From Morinoia aosen (taxonomy: Eukaryota; Arthropoda; Malacostraca; Amphipoda; Talitridae), in the NCBI GenBank assembly GCA_030386875.1, contig CM059564.1, forward strand, positions 66,445,936-66,509,935: 64,000 bases of DNA, read 5' to 3'. Shown here piece after piece: positions 10,281-22,023 of the stretch; the stretch's first letter is position 1, and each line of letters begins with the position of its first letter. A model generated the notes under the pieces. It worked only from the letters and a program-made list of their open reading frames with translations, had not been told where the DNA came from and searched no databases. Position numbers and translations under genes: made by a program.

Positions 10281-10862
10281 CTGATCCTACGCCACAGATA
10301 TACGTTAACTCCAATTCTGAGAGTAAATGAGGTCAAAAGCACATTATGCTGAAATAGATTCATAGGTTACAGAGGATTGTATAAGAGATGAAAGCTTACC
10401 TCCATAGTTTAAAAAAATTAGCAGTGAATCAGTTTTTCTCTAACATGTTCAATTGATAATTAGGAAACTATTGGCCAAGAACTTTAGCTAATTCGAATTA
10501 AAAAATTTCAGAGTTTTCATACATGAATGTACGTACTAAATTTGGGAAAGGACGTGTACACATAAATTTAGACATAGCATAAATTATCATACAATAACTT
10601 TTTGGACTATATTTGATTTTAGATTTAATCTAAAAAATTTTCAGGGAGGAATTATAGACTTTTTACGAGCGAGTGTGCACTAGCAAAATCCATGTTAACT
10701 GAGGTGTCACGTCCTTACATGGTTGTTATTCTGTAAGGTATTAGTGACTGGTAATTTGCTATTTCACCAGGTGGAAGATGATGGGTTTTTACGCAGATTT
10801 ATATAACAAACTTGATGCGTGACACTACTCTAAATTACACTCCAGGTTTCCTCTTCTTCCAG

Positions 10863-11095
10863 GCGACACCATGCATCACTTCCTGAAGGAAAACAACGAC
10901 CTGATCATGGACGAAATAAGACCGGCTCTACAGGCGCAATTTTCGAACTTGCTGGGGGCGATCTTGAAAGCTTTCATCCGTGCCCTGCCCTCCGACGTCG
11001 TCGACAGCAAGGACTTGGGTATAGCCAACTCCAACGACAAGCACCGCAAGAGGACCATTGAGCTCCAGGCAGCTAAAAAACAGGGTCGGAATTAG
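10863..11095 (+). CDS. takeout/JHBP family gene A, terminal coding exon
   Basis: The first two bases complete a Ser codon from the previous exon. The text then reads DTMHHFLKENNDLIMDEIRP and ALQAQFSNLLGAILKAFIRA, followed by LPSDVV. This is the amphipathic C-terminal helix and end block of the family, where members usually read (G/S)DTMN-x-FLNEN. The protein runs on about 30 residues beyond the usual end with a Lys/Arg/Gln-rich tail and stops at TAG 11093-11095. The tail is longer and more basic than expected. No AATAAA was seen in the first few hundred bases after the stop. Confidence 0.85.
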
Positions 11096-13894
11096 GACTA
11101 TCGCAGGACAGGGTTTTGCGGTGACCGTGGGTGTGCATTCTTCGTAAGATAGCTTTATTACCAGCTTTTTAACATCATAATCAGGCATAATTTCATAATA
11201 TCATAATCAGGCGGTGGGTTAGATGGGTCTGGTTAGTAGCCTGCGCACGGGGACTGAAGCTTTATGATGTATTATGTTTGATTCTGCAAAAATTAAGGGT
11301 ATGAATGACTGGAATACTGTGAAATGTTACTTGTTTTAGCAAGAGAGCTATCATCGTTTTCTGTTACATTTGTTCGAAAATAGGATATGCCCCTCAGAAA
11401 ATTCATTTATGCCTCATCTCATGGCGGAGGCGTACGTGTATACAGAGAAGTCAAATCAAGTTATAATCTGGCCGCTCCGAGTTGCTCTGAGTGCTCATGT
11501 CCCACTCAACCCCACTAGCCTGAAAGGGTACAGTTATTCAGCTCGAATTTACAAAATGGTAACTTTTGTTTTCACTCCAGTTTCCATCTTCGATGTTAAT
11601 TATCACAGCCCTCGTACGTGTTTGCAACGAAATTATTTCAAGAACTCATTTTTCTTTCCTTTTTGCAACTTCAACAAGTTTTCAGAAACAACATCGATTA
11701 AAACAAATATGCTGAGGAAGAATCATCGCCCTATGAACTTACTAGTTTCGTTAACAGCGAACTCAATATGACTCTTTGAAATTCACTGTGTGCTATTTGC
11801 CCAGTGGCCTAACTTGCGCAAAATTCAGCCCAGTCTCTTCAATCTTGAAAGGCTAAGGAGCCCAGTTATATGAAATGAAAAATGCTTCACGTTTCCCTGG
11901 CAGCTTAGGGCAGCTATACGGTGGACACGGTCTGCTTGGGTGACGGGTGTCGTACTATAATCGGAAGACATTTAATTTGAGGGAAACAAAGATGGATAGT
12001 TCTCCAATCATTTCAGTGAGGTGGTGTATGGAACAGTTGAGACATCATGAGTTTATCAAGATAACTTGGTTAGTTGTTATAAAATAGCTGATGCTGATAT
12101 GCTTGCGAAAATGATCTCTGTTTGTGTAAGGTAAAATGAAAGTTTATTGATCCGTCGAAGTGAGTGTGCTAGTGAAAAACATGCCTATATTGCTGATTCT
12201 AAATCTGTTAGAGAAGCAAAAAACTTAGCCTTGAATTCTTACCCAAACCACTACAGACTAACAAGATCAGTAGAACTCCTACTGGTTCTTAAACTATTTC
12301 AGCATCTACGATGTAATCAATAGTCACATCTCGTAAATTGACGATTCAAATCACTACACGTGAAACTTGATTTGCTTGAAATATGATATTCGATGTATAC
12401 ATCCGCTGAAGAGTACAAAATGAAGAACTATTCTAGAATGTTAGACGCAATGATCAACAAGCATTTTTATAGAACATTAAGTGCCTGATTTTCCACATGT
12501 TAAGTCCACCTGTTTTCTACAAGTGTTCCCTATGCGAGACTACCATTGTTACTTTCAATCATAATCTCGTTCAAACTGAGGGCATTGTAACTTTATTTTG
12601 TGTAGTTTAGAAATCTAAGTACTAACCTATTTACTCAGTACATTTATACTAACCTTAACTACGCACAACCACAACCGAACGTGATTGCGTGAGTGCGCGG
12701 GAGCCTCGAGATTGACTATACACTACAAGCTTAGCTATATTGACTTAACTACAAAAAATATCCATCCGTGTGTCTAGACATGCGTGCTAACTGGTCTTGT
12801 GTGTCGTAACATGTACGTATACACATAAACAAGGGTGAGGTTATATGTCTGCCTAAACATAATCTTGTGTTCCGTTACAATTATGCCTCAACATCAGTTA
12901 CTATGTCATAACATGTATTCCTAAATAATACGTGATATTCTGTAACGTGCATGACACTACATTAGCCAGAGTATCGTAACGCGGATACATACCTTGAACT
13001 GTGTCATTGAACATCTAAATATCGACTAGTATCCTATATAATGCATGTTAATAAACATCTACCATACGCATTAAAATATGTGTGTCAGGCTGTTTTTCAT
13101 AGAGATGTAAAACTTTGTCAATAAAGTCTCAACCTAGACAAACGTTCTTTAGATTCTTCTGTTCGTAATGATGAAGACAAGAAAATTGAAGTACGCTGTA
13201 ACTGTGCGGTAAAAAAATCAGAATCGTGGAAAAATATTATGTATTCCTTCTAGGCATTCCATTATAGCTATTAGCAAAATAGAAGTACAGGATCATTTGC
13301 TACAAAATACATTTCCCATTTTATTTAAATTTTATTTCCTTCGATTATTTAGAGTTTTTAGGTAAACAGACACGTGTCCTTTGGAGGTGTGACTCAGCGA
13401 AACCGAGAACCATTTTGTGGCGCTGCAGAGAGCTTCAAAACTTCCTATTCTTCTGCACATTATTTAGAATCGTATTCTGGTGTCGACAGATTGTCTTAAG
13501 CCAAGCAGCCAGTGCGAGTCATATGAGCTGCTCACTGTGTTGTTCCGGCGTTATGTTTGAACGTTGCTTTAACACGTTAACCGCGATAAGTGAAACTTAA
13601 GTTCAGCTGAAGTTCAACAGTCATCTCAAATTTGAAGTCAATTGTAAAAAGCAAATGTAAAACTAGCACACATTTAAATGGATCGTACCTTCACTTTGGT
13701 TCGACTACGTGTTTATAAAAAAATTTTGTGACTACTGATGGTAGTTTTGTATTGATTGCAGATTGTAGGGATTTGAAGACCTCCAGACACCTTTTTCTCA
13801 CTGTTATCCTAACAAATATACTACTTCTGACTCTTAAAGAAAAGATGAGATTCCAACTAACGATACAAATCTTTGAAATTATTGTAGATTCTAC
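11096..13894. other. Intergenic stretch without recognised genes
   Basis: The region between gene A and the LINE holds only short or unconvincing ORFs. A 13-bp word ATCATAATCAGGC is repeated within 40 bp near 11173-11211. TCGTAACATG-like words recur irregularly between about 12770 and 13020. I see no gene, RNA or complete element in it. Confidence 0.5.
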
Positions 13895-16198
13895 TTGATC
13901 ATTGCTGTACGTTTTGTATGGTCAGGAGCGCCAAAGTCTCGTAATGAGGAGCGCCAAAGTGGGCGGTGTGCGCTTGACTCACTGAACTTCATGAGCGAAC
14001 GTGTTGACTGGACTGGGTTGAGGAGGCACCTGTTGGAGATACAGTGGGAGGACCGGATAGATGCAGATGTGGCAGAGGAAGTGTATCAGCAGTTCTGTGG
14101 GGTGCTGGCTGACGTCTGCCCAAAGTACGTGCCGAGGAGAAGGAAGCGTAAAGGTAGATCTGTTCCTAGTGATCGCCGTACTTTGATGCGCAAGAGGAGA
14201 CGGCTCTTAAAGCGACTATCAGAACCAGCCACTCCAGAGACAAAGCAGAGAATTGTTGCAATGGTGCGTGACCTGGAGGTATTGCTCCAGCGTTCGCATG
14301 AGGAGGAAGCTTTGAGGGAGGAGGATTTGGCCGTGGAGGCAATCCAAAGAAACCCTAAGTACTTCTATGCATTCGCCAAAAGGAGAACCCTGACAAGGTC
14401 TACGGTTGGACCGTTCCGCATCGGTGATAGTATTGTCAGTGCTCCAGACGAAAAGTGTGAGATCTTGAGAAAGCAATATGAGTCCGTATTCAGCGTACCG
14501 AGACTCCAGAGCCTGAGGTCACACTTGGATGAGCTGCTGCGAGGGATCCGTGAACCGGGACTGTTGGAGGACATCTGCTTTGCGGAGGACGATTTGGTGG
14601 TCTCTATAAAAGAACTGTCCCCGACGTCGGCGCCGGGACCGGATGGAATCCCTGCCGTATTGCAGCGAAATTGCTGCGAGGAACTAAAGATGCCACTCTT
14701 TCGGCTGTGGAGGTCGTCGATGAGCGAAGGCAACGTCCCGCAAGCACTGAAGCGTGGTTTAGTGACGCCGATATTCAAGGGCGGAGAAAAGCACGCCCCA
14801 ATGAATTATCGACCAGTAGTACTGACGTCACATGTTATTAAGGTCTTTGAGAGGGTGGTAGCCAGGAGTTTGGTGCGTCTTTTGCAGAGTGCGGACCTCT
14901 TCAACGAGCATCAACATGGCTTCAGAAGAGGAAGGTCATGCCTCTCGCAGCTCCTAGAGCATCACCGCTTAATAACCGAAGAGCTGGGCAGTGGACGGGC
15001 AGTCGATGTCGTGTACTTGGACTTCGCCAAAGCCTTTGATAAGGTGGACCATGGTGTCCTTCTGCGAAAGCTGCGGGCTTTCCACATTGGAGGAACGTTG
15101 CTGAGATGGTTGGCCAGTTTCTTGACGGATCGGAGGCAGCTGGTGGTCGTGGATGGGTGCCTCTCGTCTGAGTCGGTGGTTGCAAGCGGGGTCCCGCAAG
15201 GCTCAGTGCTGGGCCCGCTACTGTTTTTGATCCACATCGCAGACATTGATCTAAACCTGCAACATGCGCGGGCGTCCTCTTTTGCTGATGACACCAGGAT
15301 AATTAAGGAGGTGGCCAGCTCAGAGGATTGCGTCGACTTGCAGGAGGATTTGGAGAGGATCTATGTCTGGGCAGATGAAAATAACATGAAATTCAATGAG
15401 GCTAATTTTGAGCTCATTAGGTACGGCCGGCATCCAGACGAAGCATTCTCCTACACGACAGCGGGTAACCTCACGATTGAGAGAAAGCTTTCTCTTCGAG
15501 ACTTGGGGGTTGTTGTGGAGGAGGGAGGAGGCTTCGGCGAGCACATCAGTGGTGTGGTGAAGAGATGCAGGAGGCAGATGGGGTGGGTGTGGAGGACCTT
15601 TAGGACCAGAGAGCCGACCCCAATGTTGACCCTGTACAGAGCACTAATTCTTCCCCTGGCAGAGTATTGCTGCCAACTTTGGAGCCCAAGTGGGCGGGGA
15701 GATATAGTGCGGCTGGAGAGTATTCAGCGGTCCTTTACTGCCAGGATTGAAGGTGCTCGTCGACTGGATTATTGGAGTCGACTTGAGCATTGTCGGATGT
15801 ACTCCCTCCAACGGCGTAGGGAGAGGTATATAGTAATATATACATGGAAGATGCTGACGGGGCTTGTTCCGAACTTCACGGACGGCAGAATTGGGCTTCG
15901 GACGAAACAGCACATTCGGTTCGGTACATTGTGTGTGGTCCCGACCCTGAATAACAGAGCCCCAGCAAGTGTGAGAAGCAGGCATGAGCAGTCGTTTTCG
16001 GTCATGGGCCCAAAACTTTATAACTGTCTTCCCCGAACCCTGAGAGAGCATGTCGGGTCGCTGGAGGCATTTAAGAGGCAACTGGATGAATTTTTGAGGA
16101 CGGTTCCGGACAAGCCACCGCTGCCTCACTACTATCAGCCTGCTGCAGGCAACAGTTTTCTGCAGAAGCTCGCCCACCGAAGGGCGCAACAACTGTAG
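13895..16198 (+). CDS. LINE reverse transcriptase (ORF2 remainder, no endonuclease)
   Basis: The 767-residue open frame encodes an RNA-dependent DNA polymerase for target-primed reverse transcription. A basic linker (about residues 80-110) precedes the RT domain (about 225-510). Key blocks are SAPGPDGIPAVL (245-256), the catalytic YLDFAKAFD (374-382), SGVPQGSVLGPLLF (431-444) and FADD (463-466). The thumb and the CR1/L2-style tail around YCCQLWSP follow. The ATG used is only the first in the frame and probably not native, because the endonuclease that should come first is missing. No internal stop or frameshift was found. Minus-strand ORFs over this region are shadows. Confidence 0.85.
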   Translation: MIIAVRFVWSGAPKSRNEERQSGRCALDSLNFMSERVDWTGLRRHLLEIQWEDRIDADVAEEVYQQFCGVLADVCPKYVPRRRKRKGRSVPSDRRTLMRKRRRLLKRLSEPATPETKQRIVAMVRDLEVLLQRSHEEEALREEDLAVEAIQRNPKYFYAFAKRRTLTRSTVGPFRIGDSIVSAPDEKCEILRKQYESVFSVPRLQSLRSHLDELLRGIREPGLLEDICFAEDDLVVSIKELSPTSAPGPDGIPAVLQRNCCEELKMPLFRLWRSSMSEGNVPQALKRGLVTPIFKGGEKHAPMNYRPVVLTSHVIKVFERVVARSLVRLLQSADLFNEHQHGFRRGRSCLSQLLEHHRLITEELGSGRAVDVVYLDFAKAFDKVDHGVLLRKLRAFHIGGTLLRWLASFLTDRRQLVVVDGCLSSESVVASGVPQGSVLGPLLFLIHIADIDLNLQHARASSFADDTRIIKEVASSEDCVDLQEDLERIYVWADENNMKFNEANFELIRYGRHPDEAFSYTTAGNLTIERKLSLRDLGVVVEEGGGFGEHISGVVKRCRRQMGWVWRTFRTREPTPMLTLYRALILPLAEYCCQLWSPSGRGDIVRLESIQRSFTARIEGARRLDYWSRLEHCRMYSLQRRRERYIVIYTWKMLTGLVPNFTDGRIGLRTKQHIRFGTLCVVPTLNNRAPASVRSRHEQSFSVMGPKLYNCLPRTLREHVGSLEAFKRQLDEFLRTVPDKPPLPHYYQPAAGNSFLQKLAHRRAQQL

Positions 16199-16284
16199 CA
16201 GCGCGACAACGCTGTGAGGCGGCGCCTTCGGCGTGACCTGGACCAGAGCGTCCGAACTTCACCAAAGGACCAAAGGACCAAAGG
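16199..16284 (+). repeat. LINE 3' UTR with terminal (ACCAAAGG)3
   Basis: After the TAG stop comes a GC-rich 3' UTR with a small CGCCTTCGGCG hairpin, then three exact ACCAAAGG units. The repeat marks the element's 3' end. Confidence 0.65.
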
Positions 16285-16739
16285 TCAGCGAAGTAAATGA
16301 GAAGTTCGAACTGACTGAAAACTGTCACGTGACGTGCCTAAGCTCGTTTGAAGGAATATAAACCCTCAGACAGTCAGAGAAAAAAGCGGAAATACAGAGA
16401 TCAAAGGTACACAGCAGGAGAAAATGAGAGTAAGATGGAAACAAAAGCAGTGAGGGTTCTACTTCCATCCACCATACCTTATAATCAACATGAGATGATG
16501 ACAACTACCGGGAGAGCATTTCATTGATTTTATTAAAATGTAAGAACGTACATGTGAGTTATCAACATTAAAAATTATTATGGTGCTGGACAAAATTTCA
16601 CGTTAGCGGTGAAACATTCACATAACATTAAGCTCCCAAAACGTACCGCATGATGACTCCCCAGAAAAGAAAACCCGATGAAAACAGAGAATCTCAAACA
16701 ATACTTGAAGATCGCACAATTTTTTAATCATTTTAACTT

Positions 16740-17380
16740 CAACTGGCTCACAAAATTACAACACAGCAAATAATGGAGTGAGCACGACACAACCGTAGGA
16801 GAGACAATACATGAAATCGTTTGCGTAACAAAAAAAAACACTGATGATGAATACTAGCAATACCGAAAGATATTACGTTGTACTTCTTTGCAATATTACG
16901 TTGTATTCCTGTTGCTTCATCCGAAAACAATACACGTTCGGAGAAGTTAAGTTCTTGCAATTCTTTTTAAGGTACCACTCTGCAAATGCACTCGTAGTTC
17001 ATAATGTCGAGGATTCCCTTGAAATCTTTGAAAGTAGTATGAACGAAATTTATTATCATTTATTATCTCCAGACAATCCAGTGGTCTCGTAATCCCAGAG
17101 CTGATGCAACTCTACGCATGCTAGCTCATTGATTATGATGAATAGAATCTGACGCAGCCTCCTCAGCATTTTCATTCCCAGGGCTTCCAGTTTCTCTTCT
17201 GTTAATTTCGAAAGTCCCTTTGACACGTAACCTTTGGTGTAAATTTGCAAACACTCTGTGACCAGGTATGTATGTCTCGGTGAGGAAACCGCTCTTGATA
17301 CAGCCTAGCTGCCTGTCTCGCATTGCCATTAGCAGCACCAGAAGCAAATCTGCCATTTCAGCGCTTGTAAAACGGTTCAT
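16740..17380 (-). pseudogene. Mariner-type transposase relic with DUF4817 helix-turn-helix
   Basis: Reading on the minus strand from 17380, the start MNRFTSAEMADLLLVLLMAM and VFANLHQRLRVKGTF match the DUF4817 N-terminal DNA-binding domain of many insect IS630/mariner-type transposases. Further on, pieces resembling MRRVASALG, a DYP-like segment with LRVHFAEWYL, and SERVLFSDEAT (about 16905-16935) occur in order but in different frames. The last is the first catalytic Asp region of the DDE/D domain. Similarity ends soon after, so the C-terminal half is missing. Stops and frame changes show it is dead. No terminal inverted repeats were located. Confidence 0.65.
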
Positions 17381-17956
17381 GTTCCCAGCGTTATGGTTTC
17401 TTTGAAACCGAACAGTGCCAACTCTACAAACAAAAAGTAACTTGGTAGCACGATCTGAAACATTCTAATACCTTCTTGCTAAAACTTTTTCATCAAATAT
17501 CACTAAAATTGAATTTTGTTATTGTAAACTCTCATAGAATAGAAGTGTTTGTAACGTAAATTCAAAATAAATGTTGCGAGTAATTGTGTAATTAAATTTA
17601 ATCGCTTAAAACAATAAACAGCAAATGTCTCAAACTCCCTTATATTTTTTGGAAAATTTCATAATGGAAAAAGTGTTTATTTAGCAATTTTCTATTTGGT
17701 GTGCAATTTTGTACCTCTTGTTCTTGAACACCATGTATATAGATAGTTATTAAAATTTTGATCATTCTTCTTTTGTTCCAGTTCAAACACGGTTTTCAAA
17801 GAGAAACATCATCGCAGAAAAAAGTCTGATGCCTTCTGCTACATAAGTGGATGCTACACACTCAATTGTCAGAGACGTAGGCCTAACATACCCTCCGTTC
17901 GTCAAGCATGCCTAAAAGGCATATTTTGAAGTTCATGCTGGTGATCAAGACAAGCA

Positions 17957-19494
17957 ATGATTGTTGCTACAATTGTTGTTAGCTACAATTTTGAGGAAAT
18001 GCTTCAAGACTGGACTAAAGTAATACGCAAAGGTCCGCCTTTTGGAGTTTCAGTGATTTGGCGCGAATCCACCAACCATGTAACTGACTGTTATTTCTGC
18101 ATGGTAAACACACCGGGTGTTGGGAGGAAAAACCGTCATATGATTACGTATCCGAACATTCCCTAAGCTACTTGACATGTTCCACGCTCTGAAGTAGTTC
18201 CTGTTCCAGTTTTCAAAGGCTTTCCTTCCTTCACTGGACGATAGAGACATTGGACATGATATAAGCGAACAAGACAGTTGTGACAGTGAAGTGTTAGAAA
18301 AGTGTTCACAATCGGAGAACTGTTCTTCAGACACTGAACCTCTCCCCGTCTCCAAGCCTCTTCTTCACGCTGAACTGAATGATTTAGTGCGGGGTTTAAG
18401 TCTTTCAAAAAAAGCAGCAGAACTTTTTTCATCAAGATTATAAAATAAAAAATTTTATTGATTACTCTGTTAAAGTATCACATTTCAGAAAGCGTGACCT
18501 TCTTTTCAGCAGACAGACAGTTTGTTTACTGTCATGACTTCCCAGGGCTTCTCAAGAACTGGGTGTACCTTTCCTGCTGAATGGAGACTCTTTTTACATA
18601 GTTCAAAACGCAGTCTAAAGTGTGTTCTTTTACATAATGACAATGTTAATGGAGCAGTACCTGTCGGTCACTCAGTGAATTTACGGGAAGACTATGATGA
18701 TATGAAAATGGTCATGGACTTATTGAAGTATCATGAGCACAATTGGATTATTTGTGTAGACTTAAGGTGGTAGACTTTCTTCTTGGACAACAGAAAGGTT
18801 TCACCAAGTCTCCAAGTTTCCTCTGTATGTGGGACAGCCGAGCACGAGACAGGCATTGGGTCCAGAAAGTCTAGCCTAGTCGTCACACCCATGAAGCAGG
18901 AATGCCAAATATCACACGAGTCCCAATTATAGGCGAAGATAAGATAATTTTCTCTCATCTTCACATCAAATTATGTTTCATGAAGCAATTTGTCTAGGCA
19001 CTGGAAACTGAAGATAAATGTTCCCAACACATCATCACAGTTTTACCAGGGTTATCATTGGGGAAGATAAGGCAAACGTGTTTGATGGCCCACAGATTCG
19101 AACCCTACTTCGTGATGATGAGTTTGTTGCGAAGATGACCGCTTTAGAAAAGGCAACATGGTTATCCTTTGTGAAAGTCGTCTAGAACTTCATTGGAAAC
19201 AATGAGAGAGAGAACTACAGTGAAGTTGTGAACAAAATGATCCTCGTTTTCCTTAATCCCGGGTGCAACATGAGCATTTGGTTTCATTTTTTGAGCAGCC
19301 ACCTTGACAAGTTCCCTGACAACCTGGGAGCTGTGAGGGACGAACAAGGAGAACGATTCCACCAAGACCTAAAAGTCATGGAAGGACGCTACCAAGGGCG
19401 CTGGGACAAAAGTATGATGGCTGGTAAACGAGATTGCCCTGATGAGGTGTACGCACAAACGCAAATTCCTGCCAGAATAAAAACACACAAATAA
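17957..19494 (+). pseudogene. Decayed copy of a multicopy arthropod protein family of unknown function
   Basis: Collinear + strand fragments match, from memory, a large uncharacterised protein found in many copies in insect and other arthropod genomes. In order they include WRESTNHVTDCYFCMVN (about 18060-18110), HAELNDLVRGLSLSKKAAEL (about 18370-18430), SSKRSLKCVLLHN (about 18600-18640), DFLLGQQKGFTKSP (about 18770-18815), HIKL with MKQFV (about 18962-18990), and GCNMSIWFHFLSSHLDKFPD with LGAVRDEQGERFHQDLK (19260-19376). Several frame changes and stops separate the fragments, so it is a pseudogene. CYFC and a His/Cys-rich N-terminal part suggest metal binding, but the function is not known to me. 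It may be a domesticated or transposon-borne gene. Confidence 0.6.
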
Positions 19495-22023
19495 TTGATA
19501 AGCTTTCATCAGCGGTGGTGGTGTTCCGTAAGATGTTAATCTAACTTTGGGATCAAGATTGATGTTCTCTAAGAAACGCTATCAGAATATACAGCACAAC
19601 CCACTATAGTGTCATTTACTCTCAAATCTCATTTTAATGTTCTGTTTCTTTTGCCTTGATAAATATACAGAAATGACTTTTATACCTTTCAAAATTCAAG
19701 TGAACAAAAGAATAGTAGCTGATATTGCAATTCCCTGTAATAACAAAAATTCAAAAATTAAAAAAATAAAATCGCGTAAAATTTGTAGCTTGCAGACAAA
19801 AATTTACTTCAAATTTGAAAGCAACACACTCAAACTGACTATGAAAAGATCTTTTTTAAATGCAGTGTTCCACAGTTTTCCTTACTGCGTTTGAAACACA
19901 AGTTCTTCTCGACAGCTTCGACTCGAGATACGCATCACTAGTGACTATCAATCAATAAAATAAAAGATGCCATTCACTAAGGCTTTAAAATTTGCTAGAT
20001 CATTTTATGATCAATTCTTCTAGGAACACTTAATGAAGTTTATAGGCTTACACATAGATTGCCTGTGCATGTGTCTTCGGCCCAGAAATCACAAAATAAG
20101 TTTCTTCGTTAGTCATACGAGTCGGTGTACAAATTTTGAAAAAACTTTTATTCATAAGTTATCACACTAATTGAGAGATCAATTAGCCTCCCTTAACAAC
20201 AGCAGAGGAGCTGTGTGACGTATAGGTAGCCAGATGCCATCGACGTACCAGAAATTCCACAGACGTTTTGAAATGAGGAAAGTTCCTTATTTAGGAATTT
20301 GCTGGTATTTATTCTGATAATATCAAAACTATTGAAAATTCTTTGGTTTAATTAAGCGGCTTCTTTGATTTTTTAAAACTTATACGAATAAAACTTACTA
20401 TTGGTCTGTAATAGTGACATTTAAAAAACAATTTGGTCATTGAATCATTCAATATTTTTTATTCCGTGTAAAATCCTTGAGGTTTGCATAGATGTGCGCG
20501 GAATTCAAATCTATTCATAAAAATGGTCGACACATTTGATACTGATATAATCAATATTCATTTTGGTACATTTAACTGTGGTCAATGTGCAGTTTAATGC
20601 GTTACTCGAGAAAACACAACATATTTTACATATTTTACTACAAACATATTTCACCCTATAATATGTTACTTAACAGGACTTATCTGGAATGTGCGTAATA
20701 AAAATAAGAAACTTTTGGTGCGTTTCCTCATGTACAATATTGGCTGCGAAAAATCGTTTTTTAGAAATTTCCCTTTGAGGGGGAAATTCCAATGGGTAAA
20801 TTCCAAAAATTTTAGAGCTCTGAACGTCCAATCGAATGTTCTAAACATGTTGTGAGATTATTTCCAGAAGTATTTTTTATTAAATTTTGAAATTTCATAA
20901 GGAAAAACCGTTCGTTTCCCTTAAAATTCGTAAATTTCAAAATTTATCTCTAAAATTAACTCGAATTGGAGTTTAATAATGATCTTCGGTTTAACCTGAC
21001 GCAGTTAACGTGTTAAATTTTGTCAATGTGTTTCACGATGCCCGCTGTATGGAGTTCTTGCTCACCGGAAGTGGGCGGGCAAAAATCCTTGCCATAGAAA
21101 TTTTAGCATATTAGATGTTTCAAGCAGCAGATGATGAAAATATTAATGATAATAACAAAAATGTTATTAATAAAAACCAAATAGATTAAACCGAGCGCTA
21201 GTTGTTCGTTTGAAAGCTGAGTTAATGGTTTAGTTTTTTAAACGTTATTTCAAACTTGCGCGATCTGTGGTCGAACGCGTTTATATTACTGAATGTCAAT
21301 AGGTTTAGATTTAACTGATGTTAATTTAGTATTCGAGGAGCAGTCTTTTGTGTTTACATACTGCCCGCGGACAATTTCACGCCCCCGAAAACGCAGTATG
21401 GACATGGTTCAGAAAATTTTGTGCCTTTGTTCGCGTTTTCGATGTGTTTTTGAGTGACAAAAAGTTAGATAGTGTAGACGGGCCTCAAAGGTACTCGAGA
21501 ATGTGCTCATTAAACGCATCGCGGTAAAGGTCAAAGAAGAAAAAATTGTAGCTCAAGCTAAAGTAATTATACAAAACACAAATAGAACCCAAAAATTGTG
21601 CACGCAAATAAGGTACAGAGAGTCTTTCACCGCGACTTATCTGGAATGTGCGTAATAAAAATAAAAAAACATTTGGTGCGTTTCCTCAGTTGCTAGAGCA
21701 GCAAACTCCAAATGCGGTCCAGATCACAATGAACAAAAAACTGTAAATTTACTCAAAACCATGCACAGAAAACCCAGCTCGTGATTCTGATATATAAGCT
21801 GTGCTAAAATTTTCGATTTCAGCTAACTAAATGATTGTGTGAACATGGTAGTTGGGGAAAAGGCTAAAGATTTGATACATGTCGTGTTTGGCCAAACAAA
21901 ACAAAGATGCGTGGTCGGTTGATATGACCATTCATTCAAGGGAATATGTACAAAAAAATACTTGCGCTGATGAAACAAACACCATGCCGACAAAAATGCG
22001 TAAATAATTGCGCGCTGTTCTAA
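19495..22023. other. Intergenic stretch, no gene recognised
   Basis: AT-rich sequence with only small ORFs. A 55-bp direct repeat from GACTTATCTGGAATGTGCG to GGTGCGTTTCCTCA occurs at about 20678-20731 and 21635-21689, with nothing recognisable between. Confidence 0.5.

Larger units (their letters stand above)
8168..10862 (+). other. Gene A last intron (2695 bp)
   Basis: It runs from GTAAGT to a CTCTTCTTCCAG acceptor. Inside are a minisatellite (8738-8875), a tRNA-derived SINE (about 9815-10120) and a CCTAA-rich tract (about 10130-10280). No further exon is seen. Confidence 0.75.
13895..16284 (+). mobile_element. 5'-truncated non-LTR retrotransposon (Jockey superfamily, CR1/L2/Daphne-like)
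   Basis: The copy consists of a reverse transcriptase ORF, a short GC-rich 3' UTR and a terminal tandem repeat ACCAAAGG x3 (16261-16284). Short tandem 3' ends instead of poly(A) are typical of CR1/L2-like elements. No endonuclease domain lies upstream, so the copy is truncated at its 5' end. The word AGGAGCGCCAAAGT occurs twice, 24 bp apart, at about 13924-13961, near the probable truncation point. The open frame implies a fairly young insertion. Confidence 0.8.

Noticed and set aside
11370..11771. 133-codon + strand frame downstream of gene A
   Set aside because: No recognised motif and no supporting signals.
12770..13020. Recurring TCGTAACATG-like words
   Set aside because: Spacing is irregular and copies too diverged to call an array.
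15644..16192. 182-codon minus-strand frame
   Set aside because: Shadow of the LINE reverse transcriptase on the opposite strand.
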